Shown here one piece after another: positions 42,412 to 49,339 of a DNA stretch of 64,000 bases. The DNA is taken from positions 62,001 to 126,000 of the forward strand of contig JBPJFZ010000007.1 in NCBI GenBank assembly GCA_051208035.1, written 5' to 3'. Below the pieces are notes generated by a model. The model ran no database searches, was not told the origin of the DNA, and saw only the letters and a program-made list of their open reading frames with translations. Position numbers and translations under genes: made by a program. The DNA comes from JACKOB01 sp024234575 (GTDB taxonomy: Bacteria; Pseudomonadota; Gammaproteobacteria; Pseudomonadales; Oleiphilaceae). The stretch's first letter is position 1; every line of letters begins with the position of its first letter.

Positions 42412-43955
42412 CTTCTACGACTCATGTAAGCAAACAAAGCGATTACACTGACTATAGCAAAAGAAAAAAACAGCACAAAGTCAGCACCTGCTGCCACGTA
42501 CGGGGTGGCGCCGTATCTTGGATTAATTACGCCAGCAGACGAGCCCGCTGACCCGGCAGGCAAATAGGCCGACAACTGGCCACTGGCACTAATTATTGCG
42601 CCGGGGCCAGCATTGGCAACGCGTATTGCCGGGCGGCCCGTTTCCATTGCCCGCACCCGCATGGCGTCGAGATTCTGAGAAGGCAGAGGGCCCCCGGCAA
42701 ACCAGGCTTCGTTGGCGATGTTGATTAATATACCCGCGCCTGCCCTAACAAGTGGCGTTAGATCACGACTGAATGCGCCTTCCCAGCAAATTGATACACC
42801 GGTAAGACCTCCGCGGATGGCAATCAAATCTAATGTGTTGCCTAACCCACGATGTTGGTCGCCAGGCACATAGTCATCCATGAAAGACAATGGGTAAGGG
42901 ACGGTTTCACCAAAGGGTACTAAATGTCTTTTGCGGTAAGTTTGCCCGCCTTCATAGCCCAGGGTGAATGCTGTATTGAACATATACCGGCTCATACTGG
43001 CTTCGAAAGCGCCTATCAACAGCGTTGTTTTTGAGGCAACTGCCTGGGTGTGAAGTGGCGCCAGCGTTGCGATCACTTCCCGTCGTTCGAGTGTGACGAC
43101 TGTTTCGGGCCAGATCACTAAGTCTGTGTTGCCTAAATAGGGCTGGCTTAGTTCGCTTAACCTGTCGAGCCGGGAATGTTGCCTATCGGGGATAACTTTT
43201 TCCCGTTGTGATGTGGCGGTTTGTACCAGTGCGACAGAAAGCTCGTCGCCGGTTTCTTTTGTCCACTCGACACTTTTTAGTGCGGCACCAGCTTGCATAA
43301 TAAGTAGAATCAAAGCACCCGGTAGCAACAGCGTGCGTATTTTGTGCGACCAGTCTGCTTTCTTTAATAATCTGAAAAGCAGATAACTGATTATGATAAC
43401 GATACCGGAGGTTCCCGTTTCACCCAGAATGGCGAAGTAGCCTGCTAGAGGGCTGTCGACCTGACTGAGGCCAAAACTCATCCAGGGGCCACCCCCAAAC
43501 GCCTGAAAGCGGATGTCTTCGATAACCACCCAAAGGGTTGTTAATAACAGCGGCCAGGCAAATTCGACTCGACGCATATATCCCGCCAGCCAGCAGAATA
43601 TTGTTGGCGCCAGTGCGCAGGCACCAGCGATAATCAGATGGCATAACACGCCGGTAAACCAGGAAAAGTCTAGCTCTGTGATCAGCGTTTGTGCGAACCA
43701 GGAGGAGCCAATACCAAAATACATAATGCCAAACAGCGCCCCCCGCCTGACCCTGACGGCAGGGTCGGCCTGAGCTGCGGCCAGCAATAATGGCCAGGGT
43801 AGTAGCCAGCATAGCCACCAGACGTAATAGGGGGCGAAGCACAATGGCATGGCGGCCCCGGCGAGCGCGCAGCTGATGTTACTATCCAGCAGGGTAATGA
43901 GCCGCTGTCTTAGCGTTAACAACGTAGACTGAGGGTGATGGTTATTAACGGGCAT
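42408..43955 (-). CDS. lnt: Apolipoprotein N-acyltransferase Lnt
   Basis: Lnt adds the third acyl chain to bacterial lipoproteins at the inner membrane. The 515-residue protein has N-terminal membrane helices and a periplasmic nitrilase domain with the catalytic Glu in LVIWPETVV, the lysine in KRHLVPFGE and the cysteine in GVSICWEGAF (ICYE in most Lnt proteins), plus NIANEAWFAGGPLP and RVRAMETGR. A final helix is followed by RRR. The start abuts the cfa-like stop with no gap, and the stop overlaps the pilin start. The usual ybeX/corC neighbour is missing, so it could be a second Lnt copy. Confidence 0.88.
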   Translation of the reverse strand: MPVNNHHPQSTLLTLRQRLITLLDSNISCALAGAAMPLCFAPYYVWWLCWLLPWPLLLAAAQADPAVRVRRGALFGIMYFGIGSSWFAQTLITELDFSWFTGVLCHLIIAGACALAPTIFCWLAGYMRRVEFAWPLLLTTLWVVIEDIRFQAFGGGPWMSFGLSQVDSPLAGYFAILGETGTSGIVIIISYLLFRLLKKADWSHKIRTLLLPGALILLIMQAGAALKSVEWTKETGDELSVALVQTATSQREKVIPDRQHSRLDRLSELSQPYLGNTDLVIWPETVVTLERREVIATLAPLHTQAVASKTTLLIGAFEASMSRYMFNTAFTLGYEGGQTYRKRHLVPFGETVPYPLSFMDDYVPGDQHRGLGNTLDLIAIRGGLTGVSICWEGAFSRDLTPLVRAGAGILINIANEAWFAGGPLPSQNLDAMRVRAMETGRPAIRVANAGPGAIISASGQLSAYLPAGSAGSSAGVINPRYGATPYVAAGADFVLFFSFAIVSVIALFAYMSRRR

Positions 43956-45176
43956 CTACACCGCCCGGCAGTAAATGCGGTTAATATCGCCACTGTCGGG
44001 GCCTGCGCCGCCGCCAAGGTAGACTTGCCAGGCCCGAAAAGTGGCAACGCCTAATGCGGGTTCTATTTCTGCACGGTGTTGCATCATACGTTCGTACCAG
44101 GCGGTTATGGTTTTGTTGTAATTGCTTTTAAGATTGAGAACTTTTTCAACACGAAAACCATTTTGCTCAAGTGCACGGATATGATCGGCCAGGGTAAACC
44201 AATGAAATCCCGGCCAGACATATTTCTTGTTAAAGGCAATGCCTACTTGGGTATCCAGCGGATGGGCTGAATAAGTAGTCATCAGACTATGATGCACATA
44301 ACGGCCGCCGGTATGGATGCGGCGGCGAATATTTTTAACATAGGGTGTTAGTCCCCTTGGCCCAACGTGGCTGATCATCCCGGTAGAGGTGATGTGGTCG
44401 AACACCCGGTTGTCCTGGCGATAGTCGCCTTCATTCAGCTCCCAGCGTTCTTTGTTGTGATCGCTTAACCATTGTGTACCTTTGGTGACCTGATTATGGG
44501 AGTGGGTCCAGCCAACGACCTTAGCGAAAGGCTGCTCTTCCAATGCAACCAGTAGTTGTCCACCATAGCCACAGCCAACATCCAGCAACGTTTCACCGGA
44601 TTTAGGTGCAATAAAGTCAACGGCATCTTTAAACTTCCGCCACTGTGCTTTTTCCAGTGAATCGTGGGTGTCTGTTTTGCCCGTGCCGTGCATAAGTGCG
44701 GGCAAGGCATCTAAGCCAAGATTGGTGTCTGCAAACATCCCGCAGGAATAGGCCATATATTTCGTATCAAGATATTTTTCTAACAGTGCTTGTGGGATGT
44801 CATAGTGACTTTTCACATTTACGGCTGCCCGCTTAACCGTCTGAAATCGATTATGACGTAAACGGGTAGCCAGCAACTGCCACCAGGTAAGACGGATCGA
44901 GGCGTAGTGTTTGAGGGAGGCCAAGATGTAAAAATTACCTTCCATATCCACTTCTTGTGCTAAAAATCTTTCTAAAAAACGCAGCCCATTTAACTTTAAC
45001 AAGTCGCGTCCTGCCTCTTGCGTATGTATCTTCACCACTAGCGGTTTACCGTACCAGTGCGAGTTTCCCTGGCCTATGGCATAGGTATGATCAGTCCAGT
45101 CGGTGATGATGATTTGCCATGGAAACCCGGCAAAAGTATGGGAGATAAACTTCTCAAGTTGTTGACTTAATGACAC
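43956..45176 (-). CDS. cfa: Cyclopropane-fatty-acyl-phospholipid synthase family methyltransferase
   Basis: A 406-residue SAM-dependent enzyme of the Cfa/mycolic acid synthase family. It has SHYDIPQALLEKYLD, MAYSCGMF, the SAM motif LLDVGCGYGGQLLVALE and GFRVEKVLNL. Cfa adds methylene across double bonds of membrane lipids. The first 100 residues form the lipid-binding domain. It directly adjoins lnt (stop and start codons are adjacent), suggesting an envelope lipid operon. Substrate details could differ from the E. coli enzyme. Confidence 0.88.
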   Translation of the reverse strand: MSLSQQLEKFISHTFAGFPWQIIITDWTDHTYAIGQGNSHWYGKPLVVKIHTQEAGRDLLKLNGLRFLERFLAQEVDMEGNFYILASLKHYASIRLTWWQLLATRLRHNRFQTVKRAAVNVKSHYDIPQALLEKYLDTKYMAYSCGMFADTNLGLDALPALMHGTGKTDTHDSLEKAQWRKFKDAVDFIAPKSGETLLDVGCGYGGQLLVALEEQPFAKVVGWTHSHNQVTKGTQWLSDHNKERWELNEGDYRQDNRVFDHITSTGMISHVGPRGLTPYVKNIRRRIHTGGRYVHHSLMTTYSAHPLDTQVGIAFNKKYVWPGFHWFTLADHIRALEQNGFRVEKVLNLKSNYNKTITAWYERMMQHRAEIEPALGVATFRAWQVYLGGGAGPDSGDINRIYCRAV

Positions 45177-45271
45177 GCTGATTCCTGTATTGGCAGCTGA
45201 ACATGTTAGGTTTCATAGGTAATCGATGGGCAGGTGCTAAGTTAGCGTATCTTGGCTAAAACCCCAAATAC

Positions 45272-46504
45272 TTAAGCTTCTCTTTTGAGGCGCGCATCAA
45301 TGCATAAGTTGCGGGGTGTGATGGTGGCCGGGCAAAACTGCTGCACCGTAACTGCGTAGCCGTTTTCTTGCAAATACATGGCCAAATCAAGTACCAGCCA
45401 GAGCTCTAAGGCGCGACGAAAAAGACTACTGACCAAGTCTAAGCGAGTAACCTGTTCGTAGCGTGCGAGGCCTGCATTTTCGTAAAAATCGAAGTCTATG
45501 CCCGCTGGCAGAGGCAGATTCTTAGTTGTCGCCAAGGTAGCGCAAAACTCGCTAAAGGGTTGTGCTAATACCGACGTTGGCAGTGATGGAACCGGCAGAT
45601 AGTCAGCACAGTCGCGTACCTCGCGTTGTAGCAAATCGAAGCCGAGCCGCCAGGCTTGCATGTGCTTGCGGCGATTGTTTTCGGCGGATGAGAGCGTTAC
45701 CGGGGCGCGCACGGCCAGTTTAAGATCTTCTCTTGATAGCATCATGCCATGCTGTTGTGCCAGATTGGATAGCGGCCGATAATTGGTATGCTGGGTTTTA
45801 GGGTAGCAGCAAGGAGCTAATGACACGCGCTCTAAGCGATGCGTTGCCGATACCTGCAAAAAACGATGATGTAAATCACCGCAGGCATGCAGGGCAATCG
45901 AATGCTGATCTGGCCTTAGACAGCCATCTGGCAGGGGGGTCATCACATCCGTACAAAACCACTTGATTGGCATACCTGCAGCCAGTCGTTGCCCTTGCAG
46001 CACCAGCTCCGGGTCAAACTCCAGCGCAGTAACAGGGTGCCCGCAAAGCCGGTGCAGGCTTCTGCCCAGGTGAGCCTTGCCCGCGCACCAGTCAAGCATG
46101 GGTTGTTGGATGGGGGAAAGCATTTGCGCAAAGTAGCGAATTTGCTCCTGCTTGCGGCCGGGAACATGCGTGAGATACTTTTCCTGCAAGGGTGCCTGCA
46201 CCTCGCTGTCTGTTGGCGCAGGTGGCAGTATGTCGAGCAGCTGTTTAATGGCTTTCGCAAACGGGAAGGCATCGCCTAAATAGTCGAATAACAACCTATC
46301 GTCGGCCTGTAGTTTCTCTGCCTGATCAGTGCGAAGTGTTTCGAGCGTCTGAATTTGTGAGTCGGTAAGCGTTGCCGCGTACTGCTCTGGCCCTTGAAAC
46401 GGGTTGCGTTTCCATAGGTGCTGATGCGCGATCAACAGTTCATTCAGTGAAGTAAACCAGGGTTGTAAAGGCATGAGATCGGGTTCTGCAGGTGGCGATG
46501 TCAT
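45272..46504 (-). CDS. Methyltransferase of the METTL25/Methyltransf_32 type
   Basis: A 410-residue cytoplasmic protein with a SAM-binding domain near residues 135-260: MLDWCAGKAHLGRSLHRL, ALEFDPELVLQG, ALHACGDLHHRF and LAPCCYPK. The DxCAGKGHLG and HACGD/APCCY pattern is that of the Methyltransf_32 group. The C-terminal 150 residues are helical with no known motif. The substrate is unknown. It lies 95 bases upstream of cfa on the same strand and could share its operon. Confidence 0.82.
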   Translation of the reverse strand: MTSPPAEPDLMPLQPWFTSLNELLIAHQHLWKRNPFQGPEQYAATLTDSQIQTLETLRTDQAEKLQADDRLLFDYLGDAFPFAKAIKQLLDILPPAPTDSEVQAPLQEKYLTHVPGRKQEQIRYFAQMLSPIQQPMLDWCAGKAHLGRSLHRLCGHPVTALEFDPELVLQGQRLAAGMPIKWFCTDVMTPLPDGCLRPDQHSIALHACGDLHHRFLQVSATHRLERVSLAPCCYPKTQHTNYRPLSNLAQQHGMMLSREDLKLAVRAPVTLSSAENNRRKHMQAWRLGFDLLQREVRDCADYLPVPSLPTSVLAQPFSEFCATLATTKNLPLPAGIDFDFYENAGLARYEQVTRLDLVSSLFRRALELWLVLDLAMYLQENGYAVTVQQFCPATITPRNLCIDARLKREA

Positions 46505-46758
46505 ACCTTATCCATTGAAGCTTTTAATGCTTCATATGTAGCCTAATTTGCCACACCGTTCAATCGTTATTTAGGCTCCTGCCAAATCATATTGGCTTCC
46601 CCACGTAATGTTAGCCAGTGTGCGAGCATAAATGCGTGTAAGACGTTGGCTTATAAAAGCGCGGTGAGACATGGATAAAAAAAGTAATTATTTTTGAACC
46701 GTTTTAAAACAACTCACGACAAAGGGAGGAAGACACAACAAACCAGAGGAAACAAACC

Positions 46759-47040
46759 ATGAAAACACGTACTTTTATCAAAACCACCATCGTTGCAGTC
46801 GCTTTTTCTGTCGCTATGCCCGCTTTTTCAGCAGGCTATATAAAACTGGGCGATATAAAAGGGGAGTCACAGAGAACTGCTACTCAACAAACTGCCAACA
46901 TGCAGATACAGCGTCCCAGCACGAATGAAACCGCGGCATCCATGACGCCAGAACAGGCAGAGGAGCTGCGTAAAGCGATTAAAGATGCCATCACGCCGAA
47001 GAAACCATGCAACCTTAACAGCAACAAGCCTTGTAACTAA
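46759..47040 (+). CDS. Small secreted protein with an Hcp-like N-terminal strand
   Basis: A 93-residue exported protein. The signal peptide ends near MPAFSA, and the mature protein begins GYIKLGDIKGESQRT. This resembles the first strand and loop of Hcp1-family proteins, from memory (YIKxxGIKGES). The rest is not Hcp-like: a Q/T-rich linker, a short EQAEELRKAIKDAI helix and a C-terminus with two cysteines. It could be a small exported adaptor or a remnant. AGAGG lies 12 bases before the ATG. It borders a repeat-rich region. Confidence 0.7.
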   Translation: MKTRTFIKTTIVAVAFSVAMPAFSAGYIKLGDIKGESQRTATQQTANMQIQRPSTNETAASMTPEQAEELRKAIKDAITPKKPCNLNSNKPCN

Positions 47041-47148
47041 TCTGGTTGCTCACTCACCGCTGCAGAGCGTTTGTTTGGTACGACGCTCGGCGGCGGTGTT
47101 GCATCCTAATGGGGGGCATATTTGAATGGTAAATATTTAAGGGGGCTA

Positions 47149-47195
47149 GGGGGTATTCGTAGTGGTCAAAGAATATTCATTACGACGCCATTTTG
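47149..47195. repeat. Repeat A, copy 1 (47 bp)
   Basis: This 47-bp unit begins GGGGGTATTCGTAGTGGTCA and ends TTACGACGCCATTTTG. It is identical to 48641-48687 on the same strand, 1492 bases away. The reverse complement reads KWRRNEYSLTTTNTP in one open frame, in phase with the adjacent repeat B. Confidence 0.88.
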
Positions 47196-47200
47196 CTTCA

Positions 47201-47236
47201 CTTAGAATATAAACTGATATCACATAGTGGTTCGAT
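47201..47236. repeat. Repeat B, copy 1 (36 bp)
   Basis: This unit begins CTTAGAATATAAACTGATAT and ends ATAGTGGTTCGAT. The second copy at 49023-49058 differs at 2 of 36 positions. It lies 5 bases after repeat A copy 1, and on the minus strand its frame runs unbroken into it. Confidence 0.83.
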
Positions 47237-47282
47237 GTTTTTTGTTAAATTGCAAGTGGTGCGCATGGCTCACCCTATGGCA

Positions 47283-47381
47283 TTAACCGTATTTATAGGA
47301 TGTGCCGTGCGGACCTTTTAAATCCCAGGTCAGAGAATATTCATTACGACGCCATTTTGCCCCTTGCTTTACGATCTCCAT
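47283..47381 (-). CDS. Possible 32-residue frame containing repeat A
   Basis: On the minus strand an ATG at 47381 opens 32 codons, starting MEIVKQGAKWRRNEYSLT and ending in GTSYKYG before a TAA at 47283. AAAGGA lies 9 bases upstream. The central KWRRNEYSLT is the peptide encoded by all three A copies. It could be a real short gene, the fragment of one, or a chance frame in a repeat. Low confidence. Confidence 0.25.
   Translation of the reverse strand: MEIVKQGAKWRRNEYSLTWDLKGPHGTSYKYG
47328..47359. repeat. Repeat A, copy 2 (partial, 32 bp)
   Basis: The right-hand 32 bases of repeat A with one change (GTCAGAGA for GTCAAAGA). On the minus strand the change turns TTG into CTG, both leucine. The left part of the repeat is missing. 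Confidence 0.8.
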
Positions 47382-47601
47382 TTTGCACATTCCTTTTTAA
47401 GAAGTCTCATAGTGCCGATACCTCGATCGATAACTCGTGAAATCTCTTGTTATGTTGAAGTAAAAAGGAATTAAGAGACATACCTGGCAATGCATTGGTC
47501 GTGCTAGTATTTGCCGCAAAAATGACAAGGGCGTGCGATCTAAGCCGTTGCAATCGATTGAAGATAGCAGCCTGCATACAAAGCAGAATTTGGAGATAAA
47601 A

Positions 47602-48480
47602 ATGAAGAATCTAGTAAAATCAGTTGCATTTGGAGCGTTGCTTTCTATAGGTCTGACAGCGTGTGGCGGGGGGGCGTCGAAAAGCTCGGAATCCGTTCCC
47701 CCTGTAGGTGCGGAGAACGGAGGGGGGGCAGTGTCAGATGATAATGGTACCGTATACGCAGTCCTGTCTGGTGTTAATGCCGGGCAAGAATATGCGTTAT
47801 TGCCAAAGAATAACGAGATGTGGGTGGAAGTTCCGTTGCAAAAAGGAGATTCCTATGAAATTCGTGTGGAAAATTCACAACACCGCAGTTCCGATGGGTT
47901 GGAAGTTTCGCTGCACGACACAAGTTTCAATGTGTTGGTGGAGGCGCAGACGCTTTCCACTGCCGCACGAGCAACGCTTGTGGTTGTGGATAATGATACT
48001 CATGAGAGCGTGTTTGTAAGAGTTGCGGGTAAGGAGGCCGGAGACTTTAGGTTCAACGTTGTGGTGTATGCGGCAAGCAGTGTTCACTTAATCCGAGAGG
48101 ATATGTACGTGGATGAGCCTAACAACATAAGATCGTTTGCCCTTCCGCTAGCTCTTCACATGGATCATTATGGATATGTTGGTTTTCTAGATTCTGATGA
48201 TTGGTATTCTTTCGATGTAAAGCAAGGTGACGAAGTTGAATACGCGATACTCAATGAAAATCAGAGTATCGACGGTATAACTCTTCAACTATATGATGAT
48301 TCTGGAGAGCCATTACGTGAAGCATACAAAATGGCTCCGGAGGAGTCCGTTGGTGTAAGCTTGACGGCTCAATATACAGGCAAAATATATGTTCATGTAA
48401 AACAAGAGACCTCTGCGCAAGATAGCTTCGCAAACTATATACAGTGGGTGTCAGTGTGGCCTGCGTATTCGCCCGAGTAG
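47602..48480 (+). CDS. Lipoprotein with a PPC-like beta domain
   Basis: A 292-residue lipoprotein with the lipobox LTAC followed by GGGASKSSES. An N-terminal linker rich in G and V leads to two beta-rich domains; the second, from about residue 175, contains DEPNNIRSFALPL and DSDDWYSFDVKQGDEVEYAI, much like the bacterial pre-peptidase C-terminal (PPC) fold, and the first (YEIRVENSQHRSSDGLEVSLHD) may be a degenerate copy. PPC domains usually accompany secreted proteases, which this gene lacks. GGAG precedes the ATG. It is flanked on both sides by repeat A, which points to acquisition or rearrangement. Confidence 0.75.
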   Translation: MKNLVKSVAFGALLSIGLTACGGGASKSSESVPPVGAENGGGAVSDDNGTVYAVLSGVNAGQEYALLPKNNEMWVEVPLQKGDSYEIRVENSQHRSSDGLEVSLHDTSFNVLVEAQTLSTAARATLVVVDNDTHESVFVRVAGKEAGDFRFNVVVYAASSVHLIREDMYVDEPNNIRSFALPLALHMDHYGYVGFLDSDDWYSFDVKQGDEVEYAILNENQSIDGITLQLYDDSGEPLREAYKMAPEESVGVSLTAQYTGKIYVHVKQETSAQDSFANYIQWVSVWPAYSPE

Positions 48481-48640
48481 TGAACGTCGAACAACGCCTT
48501 GTGCAACCATTAGAGTTAAGGCAAGAAAGCAGACGCGAGATGGATACATGCTTCCGGAAGGCTTTTGCGTGAATGACCATCGCCGGTTGCGTCAACTGGC
48601 GAATAACCAGGCTCACCAGATCAGTCGCGACAAAGAATTT

Positions 48641-48687
48641 GGGGGTATTCGTAGTGGTCAAAGAATATTCATTACGACGCCATTTTG
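48641..48687. repeat. Repeat A, copy 3 (47 bp)
   Basis: Identical over 47 bases to 47149-47195, in the same orientation. Together they bracket the lipoprotein gene. On the minus strand the frame KWRRNEYSLTTTNTP continues here beyond the repeat as KFFVATDLVSLVIRQLTQP, which does not stop soon. Confidence 0.88.
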
Positions 48688-48752
48688 TTTTCTTGGCGTC
48701 GAATCCATCAGTACTTACCTTCACTTGTTGTATTTACGTTTAATTCAGCAAT

Positions 48753-48782
48753 GACGCGGTGCCTGTCCCATATAAACGATTA
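48753..48782. repeat. Repeat C, copy 1 (30 bp)
   Basis: The unit contains GTGCCTGTCCCATATAAACG. It matches 48906-48935 at 29 of 30 positions in the same orientation. Confidence 0.83.
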
Positions 48783-48826
48783 TTACCCGACTATTTAATT
48801 ACCAGTCTGTGATAGAGGTTAAGCTC

Positions 48827-48899
48827 GGTCAGATGTGCTTAAAAAACGAGGGGAATTTCTTGTTTTGGCAATGTCAGATGGCGCTGTGCTTATCTGACC
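48827..48899. repeat. Short inverted repeat between the two C copies
   Basis: GGTCAGAT at 48827-48834 is complementary to ATCTGACC at 48892-48899. A further GTCAGATGGCGCTGTGCTT lies just before the right arm. The pieces could fold into an imperfect stem. They share CGCTGTGC with repeat C copy 2. Confidence 0.45.
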
Positions 48900-48905
48900 T
48901 ACGTT

Positions 48906-48935
48906 GACGCTGTGCCTGTCCCATATAAACGATTA
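48906..48935. repeat. Repeat C, copy 2 (30 bp)
   Basis: Differs from copy 1 at one base (GACGCTGTG for GACGCGGTG). The start-to-start distance is 153 bases. The GTGCCTGTCCC core recalls sequences I associate with REP-like or RAYT-linked elements, but no transposase gene is present. Confidence 0.83.
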
Positions 48936-49022
48936 ATTTAAGTTAAAGCTGAAAGTAAAATAAGAGGGTGGGTTAATTTAATTTGCTACGATTATTGGCA
49001 CCAAGAAGCGTGAAAGAGGTTC

Positions 49023-49058
49023 TTAGAATACACACTGATATCACATAGTGGTTCGATC
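49023..49058. repeat. Repeat B, copy 2 (36 bp)
   Basis: 34 of 36 positions match copy 1 at 47201-47236, in the same orientation, 1822 bases away. The differences are at CACA for TAAA-type positions. It closes the repeat region before rep. Confidence 0.83.
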
Positions 49059-49200
49059 CCCTTTTACTTTTGTTAACAATTTGATATCAAACTCCAACAG
49101 ACCTGAAGACTCAACCCCAGTAATCTACAGTTATTGAATTCGCGAGACCGATTCAGGCCCGGTTCTCAAAAGTTTCATGTTTTTCTCCCTGTTTGTTTTT

Positions 49201-49225
49201 AACCCGGTTTTTACCGGGTTTTTTA
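49201..49225 (+). terminator. Intrinsic terminator upstream of rep
   Basis: AACCCGG / CCGGGTT forms a 7-bp stem with a 5- to 6-base T-rich loop, followed by a T run (TTTTTTATT). It would end a plus-strand transcript coming from 48.5-49.2 kb, but no gene was found there in that direction close by. The lipoprotein stop is 720 bases upstream. Confidence 0.72.
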
Positions 49226-49339
49226 TTGCCTACAGAAAAGTGATGCAAGAGCAGGTTGGCGACGATATGTCGGGTTTCATGCAGGCGAATTTGCTAGAAT
49301 GGCGACCTATTTTCGTGATTGCTTCGAGGTGTGCCGTCG

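Larger units (their letters stand above)
47041..47601. other. Gene-poor stretch with repeats A1, B1 and A2
   Basis: No long gene is supported in these 560 bases. The stretch holds one full and one partial copy of repeat A, one copy of repeat B and a possible 32-residue minus-strand frame, all listed separately. The last 100 bases should carry the promoter of the lipoprotein gene. Confidence 0.6.
48481..49339. other. Gene-poor stretch with repeats A3, C1, C2, B2 and a terminator
   Basis: Apart from the listed repeats and the hairpin at 49201, no gene is supported between the lipoprotein and rep. A plus-strand frame at 48548-48754 and a minus-strand frame running into the lipoprotein gene cross repeat A and lack good ribosome binding sites. 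Confidence 0.6.

Noticed and set aside
48251..48724. Minus-strand frame of 157 codons crossing repeat A copy 3
   Set aside because: It overlaps the lipoprotein gene by 230 bases in antisense and has no convincing ribosome binding site. Only the repeat-derived part is of interest, reported as a finding.
49046..49062. GGTTCGATCCC in repeat B2, like a tRNA T-arm
   Set aside because: No complementary strand of a T stem, no acceptor stem or anticodon arm could be built around it.
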